From NCBI GenBank assembly GCA_910575615.1, contig CAJTEX010000013.1, positions 34,590 to 98,589 on the forward strand: 64,000 nucleotides of DNA, read 5' to 3'. Of the stretch, positions 52,717 through 61,655 are shown in pieces; within the stretch, counting starts at the first letter, position 1, and every line of letters starts with the position of its first letter. A program made the translations under genes and the position numbers. The notes beneath the pieces are model-generated. The model saw only the letters and a list, made by a program, of their open reading frames with translations, did not search any database and was not told the origin of the DNA. Origin of the DNA: Bacteroidales bacterium. GTDB lineage: Bacteria; Bacteroidota; Bacteroidia; Bacteroidales; Muribaculaceae.

Positions 52717-55713
52717 TCAAATCAATTTTAAGAATGAGCTTTTACCGATTTGAAGAGTATTCTTCTCATCATAATCACTCCATTTTATGTTGACCACAGC
52801 GACAATCATACGACCCTCTGCCTTCCTCAGTTCCTTCTTCCAAATATCCCAATCATCCCAAATTGTTAGAATATTGGTTTCGGTATTCTGCTGAAGTTCA
52901 ATCTTGCCAAAGTGCTTGGTCTCACCAGTTCGCCTATCCTTATAAGACCTATCAGTTACAGAGCAAATGGCAGCGCATATCACGCCCTTCCGAACCTCAT
53001 AGAATATATTATTCAGTTCTGAGAACTCAATGTACTTATAGGCCGAAACACTTTTAGGCTTCTCCAGATTGTCATATATTCTCTTATAGTCAATAGTTCC
53101 GTGACCTGAGACGGCTATTTGCTGACGGCTCCACCAATAATGCTTATCACGCATATCTTCCGGAATATCTTTTTCTGTCAGCTTAAATCCTAAGAGACTG
53201 GCTGCACTCTCTAAGAGACCATATCGCTCCAATACTGAACCGACGTTTTCAATCTGGTCAAACGCGCCAGCAAAGATGAGGTTCCTGACGCTTCTCGCTG
53301 TTACCGGGCAACGCTCACGAACTTCTGCTGTGCCCTCATCTTCAAAACTTTTGAACTTGCTCTTGAAAATACGCTTGATGAAATCCTCCAGATTATAAAA
53401 TTCGCCATATAAATTGCGTTCTTGAACGATATACTTCACAGCCTTCGGTCCCAACTGTTTGATACGAGATAAAGACCAGTATATCTTATTGTTCTTAAAA
53501 TCGGCTGTGAAATTCTCACCTGAGATATTGATGTTGGGCTTCTCCAATTCGGTACCTCCCACAGTCTTAATTTCATTCATCAAGACCGCCATTTTATCTT
53601 CATCCTGATCTCGCAACACTACAGTGTAAAAGGCAGTCGGATAATATGTCTTTAACCACGCTCCGACATAAGCGGTCAGTCCATAGGCAGTAGCGTGGGA
53701 ATTACACGTCACCACGCCTTTACCGGTAAGAAATGTGTGATATGGATGCTCCATTTCCACATCATATACGGCAGTGTTGCATAAGAACTCCACTGAAACA
53801 ACTTGAACGACAGCTGTACCTAAGCCTTTACGCCCCATTTTTACTCGCCCCATTTCATAGTGAGCCTTCTTATGACAACTGGGGCAGAGTGTTCTGATGT
53901 TGGAATAATTTTCTCCGACATCAGAATGATCACCATTGACATGATGGATCTCCAGACGCTTTAGGCGCCGGCCACATTCTTCACAATAATCTTTTTTGAG
54001 GTGATTCTTGTAATATTCAAGTTTAGTATAGTTGGAATCACGAGTCAGAAAACCCTTATGCCCCTTTTGAACATTCAAAGTATGACTTTCTACATGGTCG
54101 TTTGAATGATAACGAGTATTATTCAATCCACCCTTATCTGTAAACCGATAAGAAGTATCTTCCTTGATCCAACCTACACGGATATACATAAAATCCTCTC
54201 CTGGGATTAATTCATCAGTACGCTTCTGACCATTTAATGTTGGGTGCTTATGATTGTCTGTTACATCTATGGTACTGCCATTAGCCAAAGTGATACGATA
54301 GACTGGCCGGACACCCTGGTAGCGGATATCCACAATTCGATTGATGACCAACTTATCATCTTCATTTAGAGACCAGCAAGTTCCATAGCCATACTTACGA
54401 TACTTGTTTCTAAGAGCAAGCCGACCGTTTTCCTTGGCCCACTGGTAATCATTCCTTGTACGCCACATATCTCCGATGTTAATCCGGGTGCCAGAACCTT
54501 TCTCCTTATGTCTGCCCCAAAGATATTCATGGCCGGCAATACAAGCATTGAATGAATACTTAGCCGCATCTTCAACATTGCTCCAGATTTGGTCGGCCGC
54601 CTCTTTAGGACAACCGTTTTGTTTTGCTCCGGCAAAAAATTTGTCCTGAAACTTACGCACCTTCTCCAGCTTCTTTTTACTCAAAGCCTTTACAAGATTC
54701 ACACCGTCACCAAGGCTAAGTCCACCGACTTTCTGAGCCACACGCGAAATCTGCTCCTGATATACCATCTGAGCAAAGGTGTCTTTCAAAATTTCGTAAG
54801 TACCCCAAAGATAAGTAGGCTCATACTCACCTCGCTTTGCCCGGACATAATTGTCAGCAGCACCAGAATCCAAAGGTCCCGGACGGAACAAAGCAACCGA
54901 AGCAATCAGATCATTGATATTGTCCGGCGCAAGACGTTTGATAAATTTTGTAATGCCCTCGCCACCCATCTGGAATACGCCCTGAGTGTTTCCGTCACGG
55001 ATGATCTTAAAAACCTTCTCGTCATTCAGGTATTTTGAGGCTATTTCAAGAATATTATACTTGACACCGTACTCACTTTCCACAAGATTAAGTGTATCAG
55101 AAAGCCTGGTAAGCTCCTTAATACCCAGCACGTCGTTTTTCAAGATACCAATAGCGTCAATATCATTACCTGATATTTCGGACACAAGCAAATCTCCCAT
55201 CTTTCTGATAGGAAGCAGGTCAAAGCACTCGACACGCTCTCCCTTGACATATTCAGGAGTGATAATGAGTGCAGAGGCGTGAATACCAGCAGAACGTGCT
55301 TGACCCATAATCGGCAATATCTCTTCAAAGACATCAGGATATTTCTGAATGAAATCCCTCATGCGCTTATCGGTCGAAGCCATCTTCATCAGGTCAGTCC
55401 ACGTCATATTATCATCCAATATGGCTGTCAAATAATTGGTGGTGGCCTGAGATATTTTATGGGTACGAGCCACATCCTTGATTACAGACTTAATCTTCTC
55501 AGTGGTGAATGTACCAGCAGAAAAGACACGCTGGAGGCCGTCTTTATTGTAACGTCTCTCCAGATACGCCTTAACTTCATCACGACGTACTGCGCTAAAG
55601 TCGGAGTCAATATCTGGAAGAGAACCGTGATTTCGTTTTACATATCCGTCACCGGCATAGCAGTCAGATACAAGTTGAGTGTCAGTCTTATGAGTTATGC
55701 GTTGGATTTTCAT
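52717..55713 (-). CDS. DNA polymerase III alpha subunit, C-terminal piece, with intein
   Basis: 998 residues from ATG 55713 (MKIQRITHKTDTQL); ATGs further up (to 55794) overlap the N-terminal gene more. Catalytic Asp of PDIDSD are at residues 34 and 36, the third in NDVLGIKEL (about 194). FQMGGEGITKFIKRLAP and ALFRPGPLDSG are palm/finger motifs. Residues 391-671 are an intein, interrupting KYSFNA-SHATAYG. After splicing the polymerase continues to an OB-like end (EYIEFSELNNIF, KKNTLQIGK-like) at residue 998. The PHP and first palm motif are in the upstream gene, so a working enzyme needs both pieces. Confidence 0.88.
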   Translation of the reverse strand: MKIQRITHKTDTQLVSDCYAGDGYVKRNHGSLPDIDSDFSAVRRDEVKAYLERRYNKDGLQRVFSAGTFTTEKIKSVIKDVARTHKISQATTNYLTAILDDNMTWTDLMKMASTDKRMRDFIQKYPDVFEEILPIMGQARSAGIHASALIITPEYVKGERVECFDLLPIRKMGDLLVSEISGNDIDAIGILKNDVLGIKELTRLSDTLNLVESEYGVKYNILEIASKYLNDEKVFKIIRDGNTQGVFQMGGEGITKFIKRLAPDNINDLIASVALFRPGPLDSGAADNYVRAKRGEYEPTYLWGTYEILKDTFAQMVYQEQISRVAQKVGGLSLGDGVNLVKALSKKKLEKVRKFQDKFFAGAKQNGCPKEAADQIWSNVEDAAKYSFNACIAGHEYLWGRHKEKGSGTRINIGDMWRTRNDYQWAKENGRLALRNKYRKYGYGTCWSLNEDDKLVINRIVDIRYQGVRPVYRITLANGSTIDVTDNHKHPTLNGQKRTDELIPGEDFMYIRVGWIKEDTSYRFTDKGGLNNTRYHSNDHVESHTLNVQKGHKGFLTRDSNYTKLEYYKNHLKKDYCEECGRRLKRLEIHHVNGDHSDVGENYSNIRTLCPSCHKKAHYEMGRVKMGRKGLGTAVVQVVSVEFLCNTAVYDVEMEHPYHTFLTGKGVVTCNSHATAYGLTAYVGAWLKTYYPTAFYTVVLRDQDEDKMAVLMNEIKTVGGTELEKPNINISGENFTADFKNNKIYWSLSRIKQLGPKAVKYIVQERNLYGEFYNLEDFIKRIFKSKFKSFEDEGTAEVRERCPVTARSVRNLIFAGAFDQIENVGSVLERYGLLESAASLLGFKLTEKDIPEDMRDKHYWWSRQQIAVSGHGTIDYKRIYDNLEKPKSVSAYKYIEFSELNNIFYEVRKGVICAAICSVTDRSYKDRRTGETKHFGKIELQQNTETNILTIWDDWDIWKKELRKAEGRMIVAVVNIKWSDYDEKNTLQIGKSSFLKLI
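53701..54543 (-). other. Intein with HNH endonuclease domain (in polymerase III alpha)
   Basis: 281 residues from Cys391 (CIAGHEYLWG, block A) to Asn671, followed by Ser672 as the +1 nucleophile. Block B has VTDNHKHP (T485, H488), block F VYDVEMEHPYHTFLTGKG and block G GVVTCN. The penultimate residue is Cys, where His is usual. Between blocks B and F lies an HNH module with C577/C580, HHVNGD (H590/H591), CPSCH (C610/C613/H614), as in homing endonucleases. It should self-splice to restore FNASHA. Confidence 0.9.
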
Positions 55714-57451
55714 GCAGAAGTTTGTGGGGTAAGGTGTGAAGTAAATCACAGTTATCAAACTGAATGTCATCACCTTCTTGCAACTCATCTGCATAAACGG
55801 TCAGTTGTTCACCATCTCTGATTACAACTAACTCCGCATCCTTGTCAAGCAAGAGTATTGTATCATTATCAAAGGCCACCTCAAAATAATCTGAGGATTC
55901 AATATCATCAGCCATAATCGTTACCTTATCCGGCTCCAAGCCAGCACGCTCCGGCAACAAGAAGCGCTCGAAAATCAAATCGTACTTCAGAGGATCAATA
56001 AATGTGATACCCATCAGATAAAGAAGTAAACAGCCACCGGCAGAGCCTCGACCAATTCCAGTCAAGATTCCGTTTTCTTGTGCCCAGTTTAGCTCATCTC
56101 TTTGAATGAGAAAGTAATCTACATTGTCGGTACTTTCGATTACATATTTTTCATATTCTACACGCCTACGATAAACTTCTTCTTCTCCTTCCGGCACCAG
56201 CTTTCGGAAGCCATCTTCAATCAGCTCTCGAAACATAGTGAGAGTATCACCATATTTTGCCTGCTCCTGGGGTGTCATATCATACTTAGGGGCATAATTG
56301 TCACTCAGGTCATAGGCGGCAGTTGCATTTTCTATGATGTCAGCAGTAGCAGCGCACATATCATAAAAAACCTCATCATCATATCTATCTGAGAACAGGG
56401 CACGAAATTCAGCATAAATCTCATCAATAGTTTTCAGATACTGTTTATATGATTGCTCGTGCGCGGCGCCGGTATCGACTTTATTCAAAATGATTTTGGT
56501 ACGCCAGTCCTCTTTGTCAAGATAATACACATCCTGAATCAAAACTGGACGTATATTCATCGAATATTCCAGATTGCCCAGATAGAAGTTGTCAAAATAC
56601 GCTTTCTGGCTCTGCAACAATGTTGAGTCTATTCTGTCAGCACGATACTCGGTCGTATCTACCTGAAAATATACCCACCCATCAAAAGCGTCCACAAAAT
56701 CCTGCAAGGCGTTCTTGTTTTCGGTAAGCCAATGACCACTCCATTTATCAAAAACTAAAGTATTGCCTTCAGCAAGATTTAGTAATGTGATCAGGTCAAT
56801 TTCCTTGGTTTCAAAGCTATCTACCGCAACTGCTTTTTGAATACGCAACATATTCCTAAATCCTTGCTGAGTAGCGGCGTATATCTTAACGCCGACTTTA
56901 TCCAGACCAATTCGTACTGTCAGGGAATATCCAAAACAATATTTCAGTCCAGCATCAGTAGCTGACTGTTGCAAATCCAAGGAAGCAGCCATAGTATTCC
57001 TATCAGCAACTGCAATGCCCTTATATCCAAGGAATTTTGCCTTGGCACACCAGTCTTTTAATAAGCCACTACCATTCAGTAACTCAAAACCTGAATGTAA
57101 GCCTAATGGGTAAAACTCACACTCATGTTCAAACTTCGGAGATTCACCTACATACCGAAGTATTTTGAACTGGAGGTCAGAAGGATCCTTACGAATGTCG
57201 ATATAGTACCACCGACACCCAAAAGGAAATACAATATAATAAATCTCATCTGCTATCAGATAAGAATAATTCTCGATACTGTTGAAAACCACATCCCCAT
57301 CCTTAGTCTGCCTGAAGATATGATCATAGTTATCCTGAATGAGACAACGGCCAAATCCAGGGATAACAAGAACATCCTTCCTCAAAGAATATATGAGATT
57401 ATGGTTATCCAGCCATTCTTTTAATGATACCACCTCTTTCATCTCATCCAA
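55688..57451 (-). CDS. DNA polymerase III alpha subunit, N-terminal piece
   Basis: 587 residues. The first 110 are unfamiliar. A PHP-like domain follows (GLHSGFELLNGSGLLKDW, GIAVADRNTM) and the first palm motif GIGRGSAGGCLLLYLMGITF (467-473 for GRGSAGG) with YDLIFERFLLPERAG. Where a normal DnaE continues to PDIDxDF, this frame carries a different stretch (YFEVAFDNDTILLLDKD, RDGEQLTVYADELQEGDDI) and stops at 55688. The PDIDSDF motif is in the next, +1 frame gene. It overlaps the primase stop by eight bases; an ATG three codons later would avoid this. Confidence 0.88.
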   Translation of the reverse strand: MDEMKEVVSLKEWLDNHNLIYSLRKDVLVIPGFGRCLIQDNYDHIFRQTKDGDVVFNSIENYSYLIADEIYYIVFPFGCRWYYIDIRKDPSDLQFKILRYVGESPKFEHECEFYPLGLHSGFELLNGSGLLKDWCAKAKFLGYKGIAVADRNTMAASLDLQQSATDAGLKYCFGYSLTVRIGLDKVGVKIYAATQQGFRNMLRIQKAVAVDSFETKEIDLITLLNLAEGNTLVFDKWSGHWLTENKNALQDFVDAFDGWVYFQVDTTEYRADRIDSTLLQSQKAYFDNFYLGNLEYSMNIRPVLIQDVYYLDKEDWRTKIILNKVDTGAAHEQSYKQYLKTIDEIYAEFRALFSDRYDDEVFYDMCAATADIIENATAAYDLSDNYAPKYDMTPQEQAKYGDTLTMFRELIEDGFRKLVPEGEEEVYRRRVEYEKYVIESTDNVDYFLIQRDELNWAQENGILTGIGRGSAGGCLLLYLMGITFIDPLKYDLIFERFLLPERAGLEPDKVTIMADDIESSDYFEVAFDNDTILLLDKDAELVVIRDGEQLTVYADELQEGDDIQFDNCDLLHTLPHKLLHENPTHNS

Positions 57452-58463
57452 GATTAAATTCTCTGACTGTTTTTAGATTATAGGCAAATACTTCATAGAT
57501 GTCCTCGACATCCATTTCATCCCAGTCTTTGCCAACTCCATCTGGGATGTCTGCAATCAACACATCGAAGTATTTATCCAGCTCCATAGCTATCCGGGCA
57601 GTTGTCTCTTTAGCGTCATTATCATACCCGATAACAATCTGCTCCACCCCTTTTTTCTGGAGTTTATACATCTGCTCTTGGCTAATCTTTTTTCCAAAAG
57701 TTGCTACCGGCACAATGTGCTTATTATCATACAACTCCAGCTTACGATTGAGTCCAACCACATCAAACGGCCCCTCGCAGAGTATTACCGAATGAGTGGT
57801 GCCAGACTCAATCGCATCATAGTTATAAAGCATTTTTGAGAAGCCGTTACCTTCACGCTCATCGGAGTTCTTATACCGACGGATTTTGTAATGGTGCCGG
57901 GCATTATAGCTATCAATTTCTTCTTTGCTGAGTATGCTGCGCGCTACAAAACCAACGATACGGCCCTCATCTCGAATTTCAAGAATGATGTAATCTTCAT
58001 ATTCTCGCTCAATACAGCGATTAGTGCCAACTGGGAAATACTCATAATCATCTACCACCCATCCACGCGACTTCAAATAAGCGTTTTTGTAACAGCGCTT
58101 ATATCCATTAGGCATAGAGATTTTCACAAGCTCGTCATCAAGCTCGTCATCCAACAATGCTGAGATGTCGGTCTCTTCATCGTCAAGTTCTACGGTCTCT
58201 GCTGGAAGGAGATCTTCTCGGTCAAGAGCTTTGAGGGTATCTTTCAGAGAACCAAAACGACGATTACAATGGTAGCAATTTGACATTCCAAAACGCTTCT
58301 TACCGACATTATTGCCGACATAGATACCATATTTGAAGCCATCATGCCCACAAAAAGGACAGTTGGGAACCAATATATTTCTTCTGGATCCATCCATCTT
58401 ACCGCCCAAGTCGTATAGTAACTCATCGGCAATGGATCGCTGAATTTCTGGTGATAAAATCAT
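57444..58463 (-). CDS. Phage DNA primase (DnaG-like, zinc finger plus TOPRIM)
   Basis: 339 residues. The N-terminal zinc finger has CPFCGHD and CYHCNRRFG. An acidic linker (ELDDEETDISALLDDELDDE) leads to the TOPRIM core with VILCEGPFDVVGL and IVIGYDNDAKET, the metal-binding acids of DnaG and related enzymes. There is no long C-terminal helicase-interaction domain. It would make RNA primers at the phage fork with the helicase gene upstream (48 bases). Confidence 0.88.
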   Translation of the reverse strand: MILSPEIQRSIADELLYDLGGKMDGSRRNILVPNCPFCGHDGFKYGIYVGNNVGKKRFGMSNCYHCNRRFGSLKDTLKALDREDLLPAETVELDDEETDISALLDDELDDELVKISMPNGYKRCYKNAYLKSRGWVVDDYEYFPVGTNRCIEREYEDYIILEIRDEGRIVGFVARSILSKEEIDSYNARHHYKIRRYKNSDEREGNGFSKMLYNYDAIESGTTHSVILCEGPFDVVGLNRKLELYDNKHIVPVATFGKKISQEQMYKLQKKGVEQIVIGYDNDAKETTARIAMELDKYFDVLIADIPDGVGKDWDEMDVEDIYEVFAYNLKTVREFNLG

Positions 58464-58510
58464 TTATGTATTCCTGTCATATCACTGCTTTCATCAAATT
58501 CATAAAAGGC

Positions 58511-59872
58511 TTAGGAAGCCTCGCGTGGAAGATTTAAGGTCCTTACCCGGTCATAGAATACTTCATGCTCGTAATCCAATGCAATCCGGAATGGCTCACC
58601 TTTCTTGCAGAACCTGAACTTATCCGCATATAAGCGCATCGTCTGTTCACGATATTCACGCTTACTCTGATTAAGTGAAATAAGATGGGTACAAGGTCTC
58701 TGTAATCCCTTACATTCTGAAGTATTGAAGGCTGTAAGGACGTTCTTTTCATCATTGACCCATTCAGGATTCTCAATAGTAGCCTGATAAGTGACAACGA
58801 ACCAAGCATCTGTTTCACCGGCCAAGTCTTTGAGATCTTGTGCCGTAGCAATGCGTTTATGCCGTAATGCTTTGGAATCCCAATTTTTACCTGAAGAATC
58901 GGTCAGAAGGTCGAGTGAATCAACCACGACAACATCAGGATACTTACCGTATTTCTCACGATACTTCTCCAAGTCGTTTCTGATGTCTGTGGTTGAAACC
59001 TCCTTGCCGAATTTTGGATAAGCCTTGACCCTCAAAGTACCCTTATAAGTATCGAGCAAGTCCTTCAAATGCTCCAGAGTATGATTATTGACCTTGCCAG
59101 TCTCATACTCATAAGTGGTAGTGCCACTGAGCATTGCGGAATAAGCATCGGTGGTCTCAGAAGCAGCACCTTCCAACTGGATATGCAGCACATCAAGTCC
59201 GCTGATATAAGCTGCATTGTAACCAATCCATCGAGCGATATGGCTTTTACCGACACCAGACATAGCAAGGAACAGAGAAAGCTGAGTGCGAAGATTACGT
59301 CCTTTATTCATCTCATCAAGCCCGTCAATATAAAAACTATTGACCATCTTTGAGGAAGGGTTCTCACTACGCATCTTATTCTCACGCAATCTTTCTTCAT
59401 ACGTCTGAGCAATGTCAATAAACTCTTCAGGTTTAAGAGTAAATTGCTGTAGCTTCAATGCTTCGTGAGTGAACGACATCATAGCGTCGAGCCGGGCGCC
59501 TTCCTCATATTTCTTAGACACCTCCTTAAAGATTTTCTTAAATTGAACGAGTTTAAGATATTCTTCAAATTGGTCTCTTATACCTTCGGGATTGACACTG
59601 GTGGAAACTTCCCTAATTTCTTCCAAAAGCTCTGAAACAGCTCTGGAAGATGAAAGACGCTGTGAGATTATGCCATACTGAGGTGCCGTTTTGTACTCAT
59701 TAAAATAGCTCTTCAGAGTCACATTTAACAACTGATACTGCGGATCCGGAAGAAATTGATCTTCCATATAGCGGCTCACAACCGAACAGATCTGATTGTT
59801 GGTTATGGCACAATTATACAGCTCCGCAAGGAACTCAGAAGTCAACACGTTTTCATTTTTCTTTCCTGCCAT
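58511..59872 (-). CDS. Phage DnaB-like replicative helicase
   Basis: 453 residues. The N-terminal 150 residues are helical. The RecA-like motor has Walker A FLAMSGVGKSHIAR (about 205-218), Walker B VVVVDSLDLL, and LISLNQSKREYR. It belongs to SF4 hexameric helicases but is quite different from the host DnaB in this window (no recognisable N-terminal DnaB domain). It unwinds DNA ahead of the phage polymerase. It overlaps the gene upstream by 20 bases. Confidence 0.85.
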   Translation of the reverse strand: MAGKKNENVLTSEFLAELYNCAITNNQICSVVSRYMEDQFLPDPQYQLLNVTLKSYFNEYKTAPQYGIISQRLSSSRAVSELLEEIREVSTSVNPEGIRDQFEEYLKLVQFKKIFKEVSKKYEEGARLDAMMSFTHEALKLQQFTLKPEEFIDIAQTYEERLRENKMRSENPSSKMVNSFYIDGLDEMNKGRNLRTQLSLFLAMSGVGKSHIARWIGYNAAYISGLDVLHIQLEGAASETTDAYSAMLSGTTTYEYETGKVNNHTLEHLKDLLDTYKGTLRVKAYPKFGKEVSTTDIRNDLEKYREKYGKYPDVVVVDSLDLLTDSSGKNWDSKALRHKRIATAQDLKDLAGETDAWFVVTYQATIENPEWVNDEKNVLTAFNTSECKGLQRPCTHLISLNQSKREYREQTMRLYADKFRFCKKGEPFRIALDYEHEVFYDRVRTLNLPREAS

Positions 59873-60485
59873 GATAAACTTCTTTTCTGTACCGCATAAG
59901 CTCTGGGTACTTCTTAGCGGTCATTTTGCCACACTCCACCCAGTTATCACATTGTTTGCAAGCCTCTGAAAGCGGACTCCAACCGGTAGTTGATCTCTGA
60001 CAGAGGGCAAGCCCTGCATCAGTATTCAAAAACCGTTTTTTGATTGGCTCTTCAGATGCAAGATAAACCATTTTTTTCAATGGGTCTGGTTTCGGTTTCT
60101 CTATCATCAAGGTTAGTTGCCCTCTTGATAATTCTGCCTCATCCAGCCATTGATTGATATAATAATTCATGCCGGCCTTACCATCAGCACTCAGGAACTG
60201 ACTACGATATTTTTCTAAAGCAGCCTGAGAGAACAGGTAAGTGTATTGCCACGAACTGTTAGCAATAGATGTGCGATAACGATATATCTGATAGACCAAA
60301 TAATCAACTATGCGCTCATCATCAATATCTGAGACACCGAACAATGCCGGTAAAAGCTGCAATCCATTTTGGATATAGAGCGCAGCCATTCCGCTTTGTG
60401 TAAACCGCCATTTGGGATTAATCGTCCTCTTCACAACGGTCTCGATCATCTGTCGCACCTTTACGGTTCTTTCTTGTAATTCCAT
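59853..60485 (-). CDS. Cys-rich phage protein, possible helicase-loading factor
   Basis: 210 residues, not assigned. The first 150 are helical and aromatic (YLVYQIYRYRTSIANSSWQYTY). The end holds four cysteines in LCQRSTTGWSPLSEACKQCDNWVECGKM, a likely metal site. Its 3' end overlaps the helicase start by 20 bases, so a helper of that enzyme is plausible, but this is inference. The annotated start overlaps the sigma gene by 68 bases; ATGs at 60449 or 60389 reduce or remove the overlap. Confidence 0.6.
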   Translation of the reverse strand: MELQERTVKVRQMIETVVKRTINPKWRFTQSGMAALYIQNGLQLLPALFGVSDIDDERIVDYLVYQIYRYRTSIANSSWQYTYLFSQAALEKYRSQFLSADGKAGMNYYINQWLDEAELSRGQLTLMIEKPKPDPLKKMVYLASEEPIKKRFLNTDAGLALCQRSTTGWSPLSEACKQCDNWVECGKMTAKKYPELMRYRKEVYHGRKEK

Positions 60486-61092
60486 TTTGTCTCAGTATAT
60501 ATTGCAGTTCTCGTCTTGCCCAATAAATTCGGCTTTTCACTATATCTTCACTTCGCTTTTCAAGATGTCCGAGCTTCCATTCAGCTGCTGTTATCTCTCT
60601 TATTCGATGACCCTGAACGTACATCATAAAAGGTGATAACCTCTGGGGTGGAATTTTCATCAATGCCTCTAACATTTGGTCTGAGATATTGTCTATCAAA
60701 TTCCCAAATTCAACTTCTGAAACCATACTCGTTCCATGCTGATATATATCCTCCATCGAACACATCTCAATATCAGTCCAATACTGAGATTCTTCACTTC
60801 GTTTTTTGTTTTCGTGCTGACAGGCACGTTTAACAACGATATGGAGCCAAGTCATCAACTTTTGTTCTGGATTGTATGAGCCAATATAGTTATAAAGTTG
60901 AGCTAAACAGTGCTGATAATTATCATCTACATCTTGATAGTTTGCTGTATAATACTTGGTTAGGCTTTTAATATCCGCAAGGTTAGGAACGATATACATA
61001 TTGAAAAGACGCTCCTTCTCTTTAGGACTTAACTGCCGACATTTTGCAGTCGGTTTGGGGGATTTTCCCGGATCTTTAGCATTGATTGACAT
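60418..61092 (-). CDS. Phage-encoded RNA polymerase sigma factor, ECF-like
   Basis: 224 residues. After a Lys/Pro-rich start, residues 40-110 form a sigma region 2 (VDDNYQHCLAQLYNYIGSYNPE, KLMTWLHIVVKRACQHENKKR, like FxTWLxxIaxN). Region 4 follows at about 145-205 (LSPFMMYVQGHRIREITAAEW, SEDIVKSRIYWARRELQYIL). It would redirect host RNA polymerase to phage promoters. It is located between the RuvC-like and replication genes. The similarity is by pattern, not a database hit. Confidence 0.7.
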   Translation of the reverse strand: MSINAKDPGKSPKPTAKCRQLSPKEKERLFNMYIVPNLADIKSLTKYYTANYQDVDDNYQHCLAQLYNYIGSYNPEQKLMTWLHIVVKRACQHENKKRSEESQYWTDIEMCSMEDIYQHGTSMVSEVEFGNLIDNISDQMLEALMKIPPQRLSPFMMYVQGHRIREITAAEWKLGHLEKRSEDIVKSRIYWARRELQYILRQNGITRKNRKGATDDRDRCEEDD

Positions 61093-61149
61093 TTTGAAGC
61101 GAACTTAAAGGGCAAATTATTCATAATGATTTTGTTTTTAGCAGATTAG

Positions 61150-61650
61150 TTATAGCTTATAGCGATGAATAAAATACATGTAGATGTGTATAGCATCTGC
61201 AAGATTATCATCACCATCCACTTCAATGTGGTATCGCTTTTCTGCGAACTCAATCATCATTTTTTTGTCCGCATTGCCCTTACCGGTTCCGTGCTTTTTG
61301 ATGTCAGAGGGCTTAAATGTTACCACTGGAATATCCAGTGTTTCACAGACTTCCAGTAAGATACCCCGGAACTCACATAACTTCCTAAAGTCTGTGAAAT
61401 GGCCATAAATAACATCCTCAGCAGCCACAGCTTTGATTTTGTGAGATGTAAGCATATCAATAAGCCAATTCCTAAAAGCCTTATGCTGGGCATAATCCGG
61501 GCCCAGATACTTCGGTGCCTTGTCATTGTTAGGAAAGACCTTGGTGCCGTAATCGCCCAGAGTGTAGTACCCACAGTGAGTAGCCACATCAAAAGCCATT
61601 ACGTCACCACGTCCTAACTGACGAACATACTCTTCAGTTAACTTCTGCAT
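61150..61650 (-). CDS. RuvC-like Holliday junction resolvase
   Basis: 166 residues. RNase H-like fold elements: first acid in VMAFDVATHCGYYTL, second in AVAAEDVIYGHF, last in GDDNLADAIHIYMYF. HGTGKGNADKKMM corresponds to the K/G-rich loop of phage RuvC-like proteins. It cuts branched DNA during recombination or before packaging. It starts five bases downstream of the SbcC-like gene, a common pairing for DNA processing. Confidence 0.82.
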   Translation of the reverse strand: MQKLTEEYVRQLGRGDVMAFDVATHCGYYTLGDYGTKVFPNNDKAPKYLGPDYAQHKAFRNWLIDMLTSHKIKAVAAEDVIYGHFTDFRKLCEFRGILLEVCETLDIPVVTFKPSDIKKHGTGKGNADKKMMIEFAEKRYHIEVDGDDNLADAIHIYMYFIHRYKL

Positions 61651-61655
61651 AACTA

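Noticed and set aside
55630..55940. A second active intein in the polymerase
   Set aside because: The inserted stretch lacks a nucleophile at its first residue and a terminal Asn, and is split between two frames; kept only as a Hint-like insertion.
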